Source: Exiguobacterium sp. s193
Lineage (GTDB): Bacteria > Bacillota > Bacilli > Exiguobacteriales > Exiguobacteriaceae
Direction: 5' to 3'
DNA length: 64,000 nt
Assembly: GCF_018618755.1 (NCBI RefSeq)
Contig: NZ_JACSMR010000004.1
Span: 112,752-176,751 of the forward strand
The position numbers and the translations under genes were made by a program. This document shows positions 27,481 through 36,451 of the stretch, in pieces; positions within the stretch are counted from its first letter, which is position 1, and each line of letters opens with the position of its first letter. Under the pieces are notes generated by a model, which did not search any database, was not told where the DNA came from, and worked only from the letters and a program-made list of their open reading frames with translations.

Positions 27481-27562
27481 AACGTACAAAAAAATATCAT
27501 GTATTTCGAAACCGCTCTCGCGTTTTCTCGAAGACAACCTGCGAGAGCGATTCCGAAAAGGA

Positions 27563-28576
27563 TTATGGTTTTACGGGTCCTGTCGACTGACGGACGATCA
27601 AGTCGACTGGAATGATATCCGTCGTCATCACACGTCGTTTGTTGACGATTTGTTCAATTAACAGTTCTGCTGCATGCTGCCCGATCCGTTCCGTGTCTTG
27701 CCGGACCGTCGTCAGCTTGGGTGTGACGTATTTCGACATTTCGATATCATCGTAACCGACGACAGAAATGTCGTGCGGCACCTGAAGGCCCGCTTCATGA
27801 ATCGCTTCCATCGCCCCGATCGCCATTTGGTCACCGGCGACGAAGACTGCGGTCGGACGTTTCGGTAAGGCAAGCAACATCTGCATCGCCTGTTTTCCTT
27901 CTTCGACCGAGAAAAATCCGCCGTTAATCAGATAGCCGTCCGGAATCGGTAATGCGAGTCGATCCATCGCCTGCTTGTATCCTTCGATTCGTGCCAGTCC
28001 CGCATCAATCGTCATATCACCTGCGATATGGGCAATCAAGCGATGTCCCAGTTCGTAGAGGTGGTTGACGGCGAGTGTCCCGCCGGATAAGTTATCCGAG
28101 AAGACGACACTGCAATCGGTGCTGTCCATGTCGACGACGACGATCGGAATCGAACTTTGAATCAGTTCCTGGACATGCTTGTCCATTTGGTCGGAACAGA
28201 TGACGACGATGCCGTCGACCGCCCGATGCTGGAAATGCTCGAGGTAACTCATGTCCCGATTGCGGAGATTCCGCGAGGCGAAGATTAAGTCATAGCCTTG
28301 TTGCTCCGTTGCTTTCCGGAAACTTTCGATAATCGCGTTGAAGAATGGATGCATCATCCCGACTTCGTTTGCTTCCGAGAACATGACCCCGATCGTCCAG
28401 GATCGTTTCGTCGAGAGCGACTGGGCGTGGGCGTTCGGCAAGTAGCCCATATCGGCTGCCGCCTGAACGATTTTTGCTTTTGTCTTCTCACTGACGTCGG
28501 AATAATTATTTAAGGCTTTTGAGACCGTCGTGATCGAAAAACCGGTTATTTTCGCTAAATCATAAATTGTACCCAT
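27563..28576 (-). CDS. LacI-family repressor of the glucan locus
   Basis: 337 aa from ATG 28576; the upstream in-frame 23 codons run through the operator. The N-terminal HTH and hinge are 'TIYDLAKITGFSITTVSKALNN...', followed by a periplasmic-binding-like ligand domain to '...VRQSTGPVKP'. It is encoded just upstream of the transporter operon, in the same direction, with palindromic operators in front of both. It probably releases DNA on binding an imported beta-glucoside. Confidence 0.92.
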   Translation of the reverse strand: MGTIYDLAKITGFSITTVSKALNNYSDVSEKTKAKIVQAAADMGYLPNAHAQSLSTKRSWTIGVMFSEANEVGMMHPFFNAIIESFRKATEQQGYDLIFASRNLRNRDMSYLEHFQHRAVDGIVVICSDQMDKHVQELIQSSIPIVVVDMDSTDCSVVFSDNLSGGTLAVNHLYELGHRLIAHIAGDMTIDAGLARIEGYKQAMDRLALPIPDGYLINGGFFSVEEGKQAMQMLLALPKRPTAVFVAGDQMAIGAMEAIHEAGLQVPHDISVVGYDDIEMSKYVTPKLTTVRQDTERIGQHAAELLIEQIVNKRRVMTTDIIPVDLIVRQSTGPVKP

Positions 28577-28594
28577 GTAACCACTCCATTTCAC

Positions 28595-28608
28595 CGAAAG
28601 CGCTTTCG
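28595..28608. promoter_or_regulatory. LacI-type operator 3 (autoregulatory)
   Basis: CGAAAGCGCTTTCG, identical to operator 1, 19 bp upstream of the lacI-type start codon, where it would repress the regulator's own transcription. Confidence 0.8.
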
Positions 28609-28787
28609 ATAAATTTAGTATAGGTCGGAATCTGGAAAGACGCAACCATTATTTGCGAATTTTTTTGGAATTTAAAAAATAAATGATATCGCTTTCATTT
28701 TTAACCGGAAAGCCCTTTAAATGAGAACAAATGTTTGGTATACTATAAGCATCAGTCAGCCGTGTTCAAATGGAGAGGAGCATTACC

Positions 28788-29207
28788 ATGCCGATCAATC
28801 CCTATCTGGTCTTTAACGGCAATACCCGCGAGGCCATCCATTATTATGCCAAGGTCTTTGGGCAAGACATCCCCGAGATCATGGAGTTTGGTCCCGGCAA
28901 TGGTCCGGACGGTCAACCGTTTGAAAAAGACGTCCAGTCGCTTGTCCTGCATTCACAATTAATTGTTCACGGCACACGTGTCATGTTTTCCGATGCGATG
29001 CCGCATGATCCGGTGACGCTCGGACAAAACGTCACGCTGGCCCTGCATCTGCCGGACATCCAAGTCATTCACGAGACATTCGATAAGCTGGCGCAAGACG
29101 GCAATGTCATCATGCCAATCCAAAAAACGTTTTGGAGTGAAGCCTACGGTATCGTCGAAGATCCGTTTGGTGTGCAGTGGCAGTTGAATCACGAGGTGAC
29201 GGCGTAA
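28788..29207 (+). CDS. VOC/PhnB-type glyoxalase-fold protein
   Basis: 139 aa from ATG 28788, with GAGGAG upstream. 'NPYLVFNGNTREAIHYYAKVFG' and the closing 'EDPFGVQWQLNHE' are the hallmarks of the PhnB/3-demethylubiquinone-type VOC group. Function is unknown in most members. It is the last gene of normal base composition before the A/T-rich island. Confidence 0.88.
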   Translation: MPINPYLVFNGNTREAIHYYAKVFGQDIPEIMEFGPGNGPDGQPFEKDVQSLVLHSQLIVHGTRVMFSDAMPHDPVTLGQNVTLALHLPDIQVIHETFDKLAQDGNVIMPIQKTFWSEAYGIVEDPFGVQWQLNHEVTA

Positions 29208-29447
29208 ATTTGTTTTATTTAGGTTTAAATCCCTTTCTTCAAGGTGTCACAATATTTGGAGTAAAAAAGAATGTATTAAGGTATATAAAGAATATTGATA
29301 AATGCTGCATGACAATCGTCAAGAGTTTTTGAAAGAGTATTGTTGAAAGAATTAGAGAAATAAATAAATTATTTATCTATTTAGTCAGGGGTAGATTATT
29401 TCTACTTGTAAAAATGAGTTATAATATATAAAGAAAGGAGAATAATT

Positions 29448-29657
29448 TTGATTAATAAAAATGAAATAATTAAATTACGGGAAAAACAAAGAGTGTACCA
29501 TTTCCCAAATAATGAAACTGTAGTGCTAAACAATGTAGTTGAATTGATAGTTAGAGAATCTGGTACTCATCGTGTAAAAACTGAGGACAAAAAACTTCAT
29601 GTTATACCTACAGGATGGATTCATATTGAAATAAATGAGGAAGAATGGACAGTCTAA
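29448..29657 (+). CDS. Small protein, 69 aa, unknown
   Basis: Starts at TTG 29448 with AAAGGAG (29434-29440) at ideal spacing. The peptide is 'MINKNEIIKLREKQRVYHF...' with mixed charged and beta-like segments and ends 'HIEINEEEWTV'. No family was recognised; no signal peptide or membrane segment. It converges on the 327-aa gene, 11 bp away. Confidence 0.6.
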   Translation: MINKNEIIKLREKQRVYHFPNNETVVLNNVVELIVRESGTHRVKTEDKKLHVIPTGWIHIEINEEEWTV

Positions 29658-29668
29658 ATTACTGTCCA

Positions 29669-30652
29669 TTATTTTTTATTAAAATTGAAGTGTAAAATTG
29701 CAATGCAAAGACCAACAATGATTGCTAAGAAAGAAAGACTCAACAGATTGTTTATATTCTGTCCCTGTCCCTTTACTATTAAATTACTTAATTGAAATCC
29801 AAGCAATACGAAGGTACTAAGACCTCCAAATGCTAGAGATTTTCTAAAACGTTTTTTTAAAGTAATAAACAGTCTGATAGAATATTTACTTTTTTCATCT
29901 TCTAGTACAATATAGGTTCTGTCGCGCTTAAAATCTATTGATCTAGTGTCAAATGTAACTTTCTTCGAATTAATTTTAGCTCCCTTTTCCAATGTATCAT
30001 TTAAATTTATATGTGATTTATCAGTTTCAATTTTAATAACTCCCTTACCCTCAGATTTATCATAGGTTAAAAATGTAATTGTGTACGAACTATCTTCTTT
30101 TAGCTCTAAATTAGTACGTTTTTCAATAAAGCTATAATTCATTTCATATTTGTAACCCTTTATTTTTTCGATATGCAAAAACTTTACATCTTTTTCGAAA
30201 TAAGGCTCTACTTCTTCTATTTTATTTCGCCATGTAACTTTAGTAAGTTTTATACACGTTTCAAAAACGTTCTTTCGCTCTGTATTATTGTCACTAACGT
30301 TTAGATTACTATTAATAAAATCACCTAATTCGAGATAGAAGTTTATCTGTCCCATTTCTTCCTTTTTCTCAATACCTTTTATTATTACTTTTCTGATAGG
30401 TAAAAATACTTTTTCTCTACAGTCTTCAATGGTTCCCTTATACTCGTTTTCAGAATCATAGCTATAATATATTACTCCAACTCTATCCTTCTTACTTTCT
30501 AAATCATCTAAAAGATGTTTATCAATGTGTTCTAATTGATACCTGTATTGAATTACAAATTTCTTTGGTAATGCTAAAGCTCTATAAATATCCTCAACAT
30601 ACAAACTTCTATAATTTGAACTAATAAATATTAAAGCTTTCTCCATTGACAA
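29669..30652 (-). CDS. Membrane-anchored protein of unknown function
   Basis: 327 aa. The first ~265 residues are soluble-looking, Lys/Glu-rich, with beta-strand segments. The C-terminus has two hydrophobic helices (~272-290 and ~301-320) and ends 'HFNFNKK', so it is probably a cytoplasmic protein tethered by a C-terminal hairpin. The start is TTG, or an ATG two codons in; neither has a strong site. It lies 17 bp after the SfsA-like gene, presumably in the same transcript. I recognise no domain. Confidence 0.65.
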   Translation of the reverse strand: MSMEKALIFISSNYRSLYVEDIYRALALPKKFVIQYRYQLEHIDKHLLDDLESKKDRVGVIYYSYDSENEYKGTIEDCREKVFLPIRKVIIKGIEKKEEMGQINFYLELGDFINSNLNVSDNNTERKNVFETCIKLTKVTWRNKIEEVEPYFEKDVKFLHIEKIKGYKYEMNYSFIEKRTNLELKEDSSYTITFLTYDKSEGKGVIKIETDKSHINLNDTLEKGAKINSKKVTFDTRSIDFKRDRTYIVLEDEKSKYSIRLFITLKKRFRKSLAFGGLSTFVLLGFQLSNLIVKGQGQNINNLLSLSFLAIIVGLCIAILHFNFNKK

Positions 30653-30669
30653 TTACCAACTTTCATATT

Positions 30670-31365
30670 TTACATAATTTCTACTTTAATTTTAACAAAT
30701 GATACTTCTTTCTCCTTGTTTAAAATTGCTCCAATTCCTTTCAATCTGAGTCCATTTTCTATACATTCATTCAAAAGTTTATAGTATTTACTATGTGAAC
30801 TATTTATAATAACCTTTTTTACAATAGGACTAAGTGAAACAAAGTAGTATTCAACAATATAATTATTTCTTAAAAGAATGCTAATTTGTTCAAGTTGCTT
30901 CAACGCTCTTTCTGAATGGACCTTCGGAAATAATACTTCTCTCGTAATACCTATTATACCTTTTGCTTCTATAATTTTTTCCTCAGATTTTAACGGTTCA
31001 TATATTATCAAGTCAGTTTTATATCCATTTACCGTTTTTTCTTTTTCTATAGTGTATATTTGTGCTTCAACAAATTCATTTTGCTCAATATAATAAGTAA
31101 GCAACTCGTTTACCTTATTCAAATTTAAAATTACATATTTATTGTAATACATAACTGCAAACAATGAATATTTTGTTCTAGATTTACTTCCTATATTTTT
31201 TGTAAGTAATACCTTTTTATTCGATAATTTCAAATAATTTTCAATTCTTGAGGAACTAGGTACATAGCATTCAACCAATTGATTATCTATTAAAACTTCG
31301 CACAGAAATCTATTTTTACTTTCCTTTATAAAAGTACCCTCTATGGTTTCTGTTCCATTGAACAT
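30670..31365 (-). CDS. Divergent SfsA-family nuclease
   Basis: 231 aa that align by eye with SfsA over its whole length. The N-terminal OB-like part has 'KNRFLCEVLID...CYVPSSSRIENYL' where SfsA has 'RFLADV...HCPNTG'. The PD-(D/E)XK-like core is 'YKTDLIIYEP' (Asp118) and 'IIEAKG' (Glu133, Lys135). The SfsA signature 'FPDA.TERG..HL' appears as 'FPKVHSERALKQL' (146-158), and the C-terminal '...YYKLLNECIENGLRLKGIGA' matches the end of SfsA. Catalytic residues are kept, so it is probably an active DNA/RNA nuclease. Chromosomal SfsA is normally a housekeeping protein; this A/T-rich copy lies in the island beside the operon. Confidence 0.72.
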   Translation of the reverse strand: MFNGTETIEGTFIKESKNRFLCEVLIDNQLVECYVPSSSRIENYLKLSNKKVLLTKNIGSKSRTKYSLFAVMYYNKYVILNLNKVNELLTYYIEQNEFVEAQIYTIEKEKTVNGYKTDLIIYEPLKSEEKIIEAKGIIGITREVLFPKVHSERALKQLEQISILLRNNYIVEYYFVSLSPIVKKVIINSSHSKYYKLLNECIENGLRLKGIGAILNKEKEVSFVKIKVEIM

Positions 31366-31574
31366 AAAGCATCTCCTATCATAGCTCTCGATTAAAATTA
31401 TATTTATCTACTACACGAGCAAAGAAGCACTACGCATAAGTTAATTATATAACCAACAATTTAAGATTATATAATGTATTTTATTTTATTACTAATTTTC
31501 AAAAACATTTACAAAATATTTTTTGAAACTAGAGAAAATCGTTCAATTAATTTAAATTATCATAAAGGAGTGCA
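31366..31574. other. Gene-free A/T-rich spacer
   Basis: Upstream region of the SfsA-like gene (minus strand) and of the 43-codon plus-strand ORF. Very A/T-rich; I see no clear -35/-10 pair or operator. Confidence 0.5.
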
Positions 31575-31706
31575 ATGGCGGAGAAATGCTTTAACGATAT
31601 TTTTCTGAAAAGAAATTTTATGACATCTAATTTTAAATTATACTTTATTTTGTATATTCTTGATGGAATTGAAAATTTAATGCGTGAAATAGATACTCTA
31701 TTATAG
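31575..31706 (+). CDS. Candidate 43-aa small protein
   Basis: ATG 31575 preceded by AAAGGAG (31564-31570) four bases away; stop TAG 31704-31706; a strong terminator follows within 16 bp. The peptide starts MAEKCFNDIF and has a moderately hydrophobic middle ('FKLYFILYILDGI') that could touch a membrane. Good initiation site plus terminator argue for a real gene, but A/T-rich DNA makes chance ORFs common. Confidence 0.4.
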   Translation: MAEKCFNDIFLKRNFMTSNFKLYFILYILDGIENLMREIDTLL

Positions 31707-31721
31707 TGATCTATGTATAAT

Positions 31722-31753
31722 AAAGCCCCATTTCAAAGTCGAAACGGGGCTTT
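31722..31753. terminator. Bidirectional terminator inside the island
   Basis: AAAGCCCC (31722-31729) / GGGGCTTT (31746-31753). It ends the four-gene operon on the minus strand and the 43-aa ORF on the plus strand, and separates the operon from the SfsA-like transcript. Confidence 0.8.
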
Positions 31754-31786
31754 GTTATACATTATATTATCAATAAAAAGAAAAAA

Positions 31787-34700
31787 TTAAGATTTTAAAT
31801 TATACTTTATTAATAAAAAATCTTCCAACTCTGATTCACTTATAAATAATCCCTGTAGTCTTTTTAATTCACCATTTACTGAATAAAGCATGTCTCCCTT
31901 ACCAAGTAAATCCTCTGCTCCAGAAGCATCTAAAATTGTTCTAGAATCTTGATTTGCTGGTAAACTAAAAGAAATTCTAGTTGGTATATTTGCTTTGAGT
32001 CTAGAAGTAACAATGTCTGCGCTTGGTCTTTGAGTTGCAATCACTAAATGTATTCCTACATTTCTTGATCGTTGTGCTAAACGAATCATGTTTCTCTCAA
32101 ACTCATTTTTTTGTCCTTCAAAATCTGCTACTTGAACAAGATCTGCGTATTCATCTATTACAACGAGTATTGGTTTCAAAGGCCGGTCTGAATTCTTCTC
32201 ATTGTAACTGAAAATATCTCGACTTCTAGAGGACCTTAGCATTTCTGTTCTTCTAGGCAACTCGTTTTCAACTAAGTCAGTTAATATTTCAACTGCATCT
32301 TCTGCTTCAATTATTACTTGACCATTCCTTAAATGAGGTAACCCTTCAAAGTAAATAAAATCAGTTTGTTTAGGGTCTACAATTACTAATTCAAGCTCTT
32401 CTTCACTATATTGGAAAATCAAGCTAACAATTATACTATAAAGAAATATTGTTTTACCTGAATTAGTGGACCCAGCTGTCAGTAAATGAGGTGCCTTGGC
32501 AAGATTTAAAAATTTAGTACTTCCACTGGGGTCCTGACCAACTATCACATTTAAATTTCCAACAGTTTCTTTAGGAACTAAGTTAATATGATCTAGCAAT
32601 GAAATTACATCAGATGAATCTCTTGGCACGTCAATAATTACAAAATTAGTACCCTTTTCGTTATCTATAAGAACTTCTGAAGTTGCTTCTATCTCACGTG
32701 CAATATCCGTTCTTACATTTAAAACCTTTTGCAGTTTTTCTCCAGGACGTAGCCGAACTCTGAATCTAATAAATCTTGATGCTACTAAAGCGTTCTCAGG
32801 GTCGATATCTAGTACATCAATAGAATAATCAGTCATAGCTCTGTATAATTTAGAAGTAGTTTTATTTATTAAATCAGTTAATTCAGGCGAAAAATGTTTG
32901 GGCGGCTCATCCTTATTTTTTTCTTGATTATGAAATCCGTATTCACTTTCTATAATTCCGTTAACATCATCTTTTGAAATTGATTTCTCTATATTTTCTT
33001 CAAGACTTTTATTTTTAGAATCATAATCCTCGAAAGAATTAGTGTCCTTTCCTATTTCTTTTATGATTCGCTCTGTTTTTTTATGACTTTTTTCACTTAC
33101 CTCACTATTGAACTCTTTTATATTAGATAACTTATTACAATCGGTTAACACCTCAGTTATAACATCATCTTTTATTTTAATTAGATTAATTGTATTTTCT
33201 GCATGATATTTTATACCTTCATTTTGAGTAGTACCTTGATCATTAAAACATACATGATGAATGCTTAAATTAATTTTTATATTTACATTTCCAGCAAAGA
33301 CATTATTTAAGTAACTAGTCCATTCTCTCTTTTGCTGTTTTGTTAAGTTTAATTGGTGTAACACTTTAAAAACTTGGAATCGAAGTAACTCTCGTCTTGA
33401 AGCACTCGTTATTTTATCTTGATCGTAAAAAACTTCTTTAATTATTTTATATACTGACTCAACTTGTTCAACTGCATCACCTGAAATTTCATTGTTTTTT
33501 ATTGTATACGCTCCGTATGTTTTAACTTCAACTATATCAATCCTTACATTTTTATCGTCTTCATAGACAAAGCCTATTAAATCAGACAGGTTATTTTCCG
33601 ATCTTTCGCTTAACCAATTTCGAGCCAGGTCTGTATCGAGACTCACTAATATTGAATTTTCAAATTGTTTCTTATACCAGTATGCTGATATCGCTGTTCC
33701 TAATGCACCTTTAGCATGACTTGTATTAAATAGTTCATTACTTGAAGAAGCTAGATGAAGTATACTTTTTTCATTTAGCTTTTGAATTTCTTTAAGCAGT
33801 TTTTTTAAACACTCTTCTTTAGGATTATAGTTACCAATAGACCTCACTAATTTATTTAAGCCTTCAGCGAATTTATCCCATTGACTAGAGTAAATACCAA
33901 CATCTCGGTATACACCAGATTGATAATATAATGAATTTTCAGATCCTATTGATGAAATCTCTAGATTCTTTAGGTTGGTATCAGCCACAATCAACCATCC
34001 TATACCATCTAAAAGAAGTTTTAGCTGAGATTTATTTAATTGAGCATCTGATAAAACAGTATTATGCCAACTTCTAGGTCTATCGTTTAACCTCGCTATA
34101 AGTTCATGATGATCTGAGAATATGTTTCCTTCAGAGGAAGGGATTATATCTAATTTATCTGTAACTGGATCATAATTAAAAACTCTAGGTACACACAAAG
34201 GATGAATTTTTAAATTAAGTTTATTTTCTCTAATACTATCTGTAACAGTTTTTTTACTTGGATCAAACAGTACAACTATATGGAAATTATTATTATTAAC
34301 TTTATCAATAATGCTATCATAAGATTCAATATTAAAATTAACTTTTAATCTAAAATTATTTTCTTTGGACATTGAGAACTTATTCATTATATTCTCACTA
34401 ATGTCTTCTAAATTGGCCCAAGAATTCGCAGTATCTTTTGTTTTATAAATCTCCAAATATGCTCCTGATAGTCTGTTGCTTGCAATCAATTCTTTTAATT
34501 GATTTAGAGCAGTTTGTATATCAGGTGGGTTGATGAAGGCAATTCTTAAACCAATGCTACTGTGAGGATAAACGTTAAGATACTTTAAAATTCCTTTTTC
34601 AATAGCCTGTAAACCATCTTTAGCTTGATTAACTTGCTGTTCACTAGAATACATTGGTAAATTACCTAGAGTCCCTATTTCAGGTATAGTATGGTCCCCG

Positions 34701-36451
34701 TTATTAGATATAAAATTACTAATAAATATTGTAGTAAGTGGATTAGGAATTTCACTTGATGCTCTTATTAAAAACTCTTTATCAATACTATTTAAATTAG
34801 ATGATGTTTCTCCTAATCTTCTAGCTAGTTCAACGTATTTCCAAAGATACAAAGGGTTTAGTGGAGACAAAATAGCATGATATCTGTTTTGCCCAACAAA
34901 ATAGACTACATCAATCGAGTTTATTTGGGCTATAAGTTCTTTAGTTCCACTTGAGCTAAATTTCGAGAACAGATTGTAGCAATCTTTTAATTTTTTTGTT
35001 AATCTACTATATTTTTCAATATAATCTGTAAACTGTTGAGAAATTTCTTTACTTTGCGAGATTTTCAGGATTGGAATATCTGCAAGTCTATGGACGTAAG
35101 GATATATATCATTTCTGGCGTTTATAAAGCTTTCAAAAATTGAAAGTATTCCCACTGCTTCAGTGATTTCATCTTCAAATTGTTGGAGCATTATACAAAT
35201 ATTTTCTATGAATTTATCATCAAATGAATAATTTGTATTTTTGCTTAATGAACTTAAAGTATCAATTGGACTCTTATCATTTGCATTTATTATTCCACCA
35301 TAGGTGCTATCTCCAATTAAAGCATTAATCAAATTATACACTTCTGGAATGAAGGTTACACTTCCATAGGCATCATCTGATTCAACTCTTATTGAATCCT
35401 TTTTCCCTTTCTCCCAGGTTTCAAATTTATCCTCAACGCTATCTATAACAGCTTCTAATTGCTCATTATCATGATCAATTAATAAATTTACTCCTACTGA
35501 ATTTGGTGAATTAGCTTTTTTGCTCTTTTCTTTAGTTTTATTATCTTCTGTCTCTTTATTTTCGTTAGTATTTTGTCTCTTTTTTTTATTTACTTTACTA
35601 AGAAGTAACTCCACTGATTCTATGTCAAGATTTTTCAATATTTCATTGTTTCTTGTTCTATAAAATAATAAAATGTTTGATCTAATTAAGTTTGCTTTGT
35701 CTATTTCACTAGATTGCAAGGCTTTTTGATCACCCTTATCTAAATCACTCAATCTAATAACAACTTTCTTGTTTTCAATTATTCTTCTTCTAATACTCTC
35801 TATATTTTTTATCTCGTTATCACTATTTTTATAACTAAAGAATAATTTTTTGTCTATTAAAAGTCCTAATCGATACATTTCTTTTACTATATCTCTATCT
35901 ATATTTTCACTATTCTCAATAAAATAATCAAAGTAATCCGCAAGTCTATCTAACGATATTACTTTTCTTACTGATGAATGTTTAAAGGCTTTCCAGAGAA
36001 CATAAAGGGGATCATTGAGATTTATATCCTTAAATAATTTTTGTCCTTCATCACACAATCGACTGTAAATTTCATTAGTCTCAACCTTCTCATACCAATT
36101 AAGTGAGGATAACTTAGGAATATCTCTTTTGACAATGATAATTCTGGTTTTATTAATCTCTCTTTTATTCCTATACATTTCTGCATCTTCGACAGTATAA
36201 AAAAAATCAAATTTTCCATTCAATTCAATCATCTCTTGTTTTACCTTTATTAACTCTTCATCAAAAAAACCAACAAAAAAAATAATTGGATTTTCTTCTC
36301 CTTCAATTGTGATTTGAGTATTTAGGGATTTTAAATATTCCATGTATGAAAAATCGGGTAAATCTTTTAATAAAATACCGAAACTTTTTCGCTTGATCAT
36401 CATGAATGTATTTGAGGCCAATAATTTTGATATTACCATTTGGGAACTCAT
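31787..36451 (-). CDS. FtsK/HerA-type DNA motor fused to a PD-(D/E)XK-like nuclease domain (DptH-like)
   Basis: 1554 aa. The C-terminal ~370 residues are an FtsK/SpoIIIE motor: Walker A 'GSTNSGKT' (1327-1334), 'IVDPKQTDF' after it, Walker B 'VVIDEYADL' (Asp1433-Glu1434), and 'IATQRPS' (1471-1477). A beta-like domain (~1200-1290) precedes it, and no gamma DNA-reading domain or transmembrane segment is visible. A nuclease-like motif lies at 937-977: 'SLDTDLARNWL', 'DLIG' (Asp957), then 'IDIVEVK' (Glu975-x-Lys977). The first ~900 residues are unrecognised and mostly helical. The start overlaps the previous stop as ATGA. The size, C-terminal motor and gene order resemble DptH, the translocase of phosphorothioate-dependent restriction. 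Confidence 0.8.
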   Translation of the reverse strand: MSSQMVISKLLASNTFMMIKRKSFGILLKDLPDFSYMEYLKSLNTQITIEGEENPIIFFVGFFDEELIKVKQEMIELNGKFDFFYTVEDAEMYRNKREINKTRIIIVKRDIPKLSSLNWYEKVETNEIYSRLCDEGQKLFKDINLNDPLYVLWKAFKHSSVRKVISLDRLADYFDYFIENSENIDRDIVKEMYRLGLLIDKKLFFSYKNSDNEIKNIESIRRRIIENKKVVIRLSDLDKGDQKALQSSEIDKANLIRSNILLFYRTRNNEILKNLDIESVELLLSKVNKKKRQNTNENKETEDNKTKEKSKKANSPNSVGVNLLIDHDNEQLEAVIDSVEDKFETWEKGKKDSIRVESDDAYGSVTFIPEVYNLINALIGDSTYGGIINANDKSPIDTLSSLSKNTNYSFDDKFIENICIMLQQFEDEITEAVGILSIFESFINARNDIYPYVHRLADIPILKISQSKEISQQFTDYIEKYSRLTKKLKDCYNLFSKFSSSGTKELIAQINSIDVVYFVGQNRYHAILSPLNPLYLWKYVELARRLGETSSNLNSIDKEFLIRASSEIPNPLTTIFISNFISNNGDHTIPEIGTLGNLPMYSSEQQVNQAKDGLQAIEKGILKYLNVYPHSSIGLRIAFINPPDIQTALNQLKELIASNRLSGAYLEIYKTKDTANSWANLEDISENIMNKFSMSKENNFRLKVNFNIESYDSIIDKVNNNNFHIVVLFDPSKKTVTDSIRENKLNLKIHPLCVPRVFNYDPVTDKLDIIPSSEGNIFSDHHELIARLNDRPRSWHNTVLSDAQLNKSQLKLLLDGIGWLIVADTNLKNLEISSIGSENSLYYQSGVYRDVGIYSSQWDKFAEGLNKLVRSIGNYNPKEECLKKLLKEIQKLNEKSILHLASSSNELFNTSHAKGALGTAISAYWYKKQFENSILVSLDTDLARNWLSERSENNLSDLIGFVYEDDKNVRIDIVEVKTYGAYTIKNNEISGDAVEQVESVYKIIKEVFYDQDKITSASRRELLRFQVFKVLHQLNLTKQQKREWTSYLNNVFAGNVNIKINLSIHHVCFNDQGTTQNEGIKYHAENTINLIKIKDDVITEVLTDCNKLSNIKEFNSEVSEKSHKKTERIIKEIGKDTNSFEDYDSKNKSLEENIEKSISKDDVNGIIESEYGFHNQEKNKDEPPKHFSPELTDLINKTTSKLYRAMTDYSIDVLDIDPENALVASRFIRFRVRLRPGEKLQKVLNVRTDIAREIEATSEVLIDNEKGTNFVIIDVPRDSSDVISLLDHINLVPKETVGNLNVIVGQDPSGSTKFLNLAKAPHLLTAGSTNSGKTIFLYSIIVSLIFQYSEEELELVIVDPKQTDFIYFEGLPHLRNGQVIIEAEDAVEILTDLVENELPRRTEMLRSSRSRDIFSYNEKNSDRPLKPILVVIDEYADLVQVADFEGQKNEFERNMIRLAQRSRNVGIHLVIATQRPSADIVTSRLKANIPTRISFSLPANQDSRTILDASGAEDLLGKGDMLYSVNGELKRLQGLFISESELEDFLLIKYNLKS

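Noticed and set aside
27512..27551. Hairpin CGCTCTCGC/GCGAGAGCG as terminator of the LacI gene
   Set aside because: The stem is good but the loop is 20 bases and no adjacent T-run follows on the minus strand; a distant T-run exists, so it was left uncalled.
33241..33600. CRISPR-like or tandem repeats in the A/T-rich island
   Set aside because: Repeated-looking TTTTTA tracts are only low-complexity coding sequence; no regularly spaced identical repeats were found in the window.
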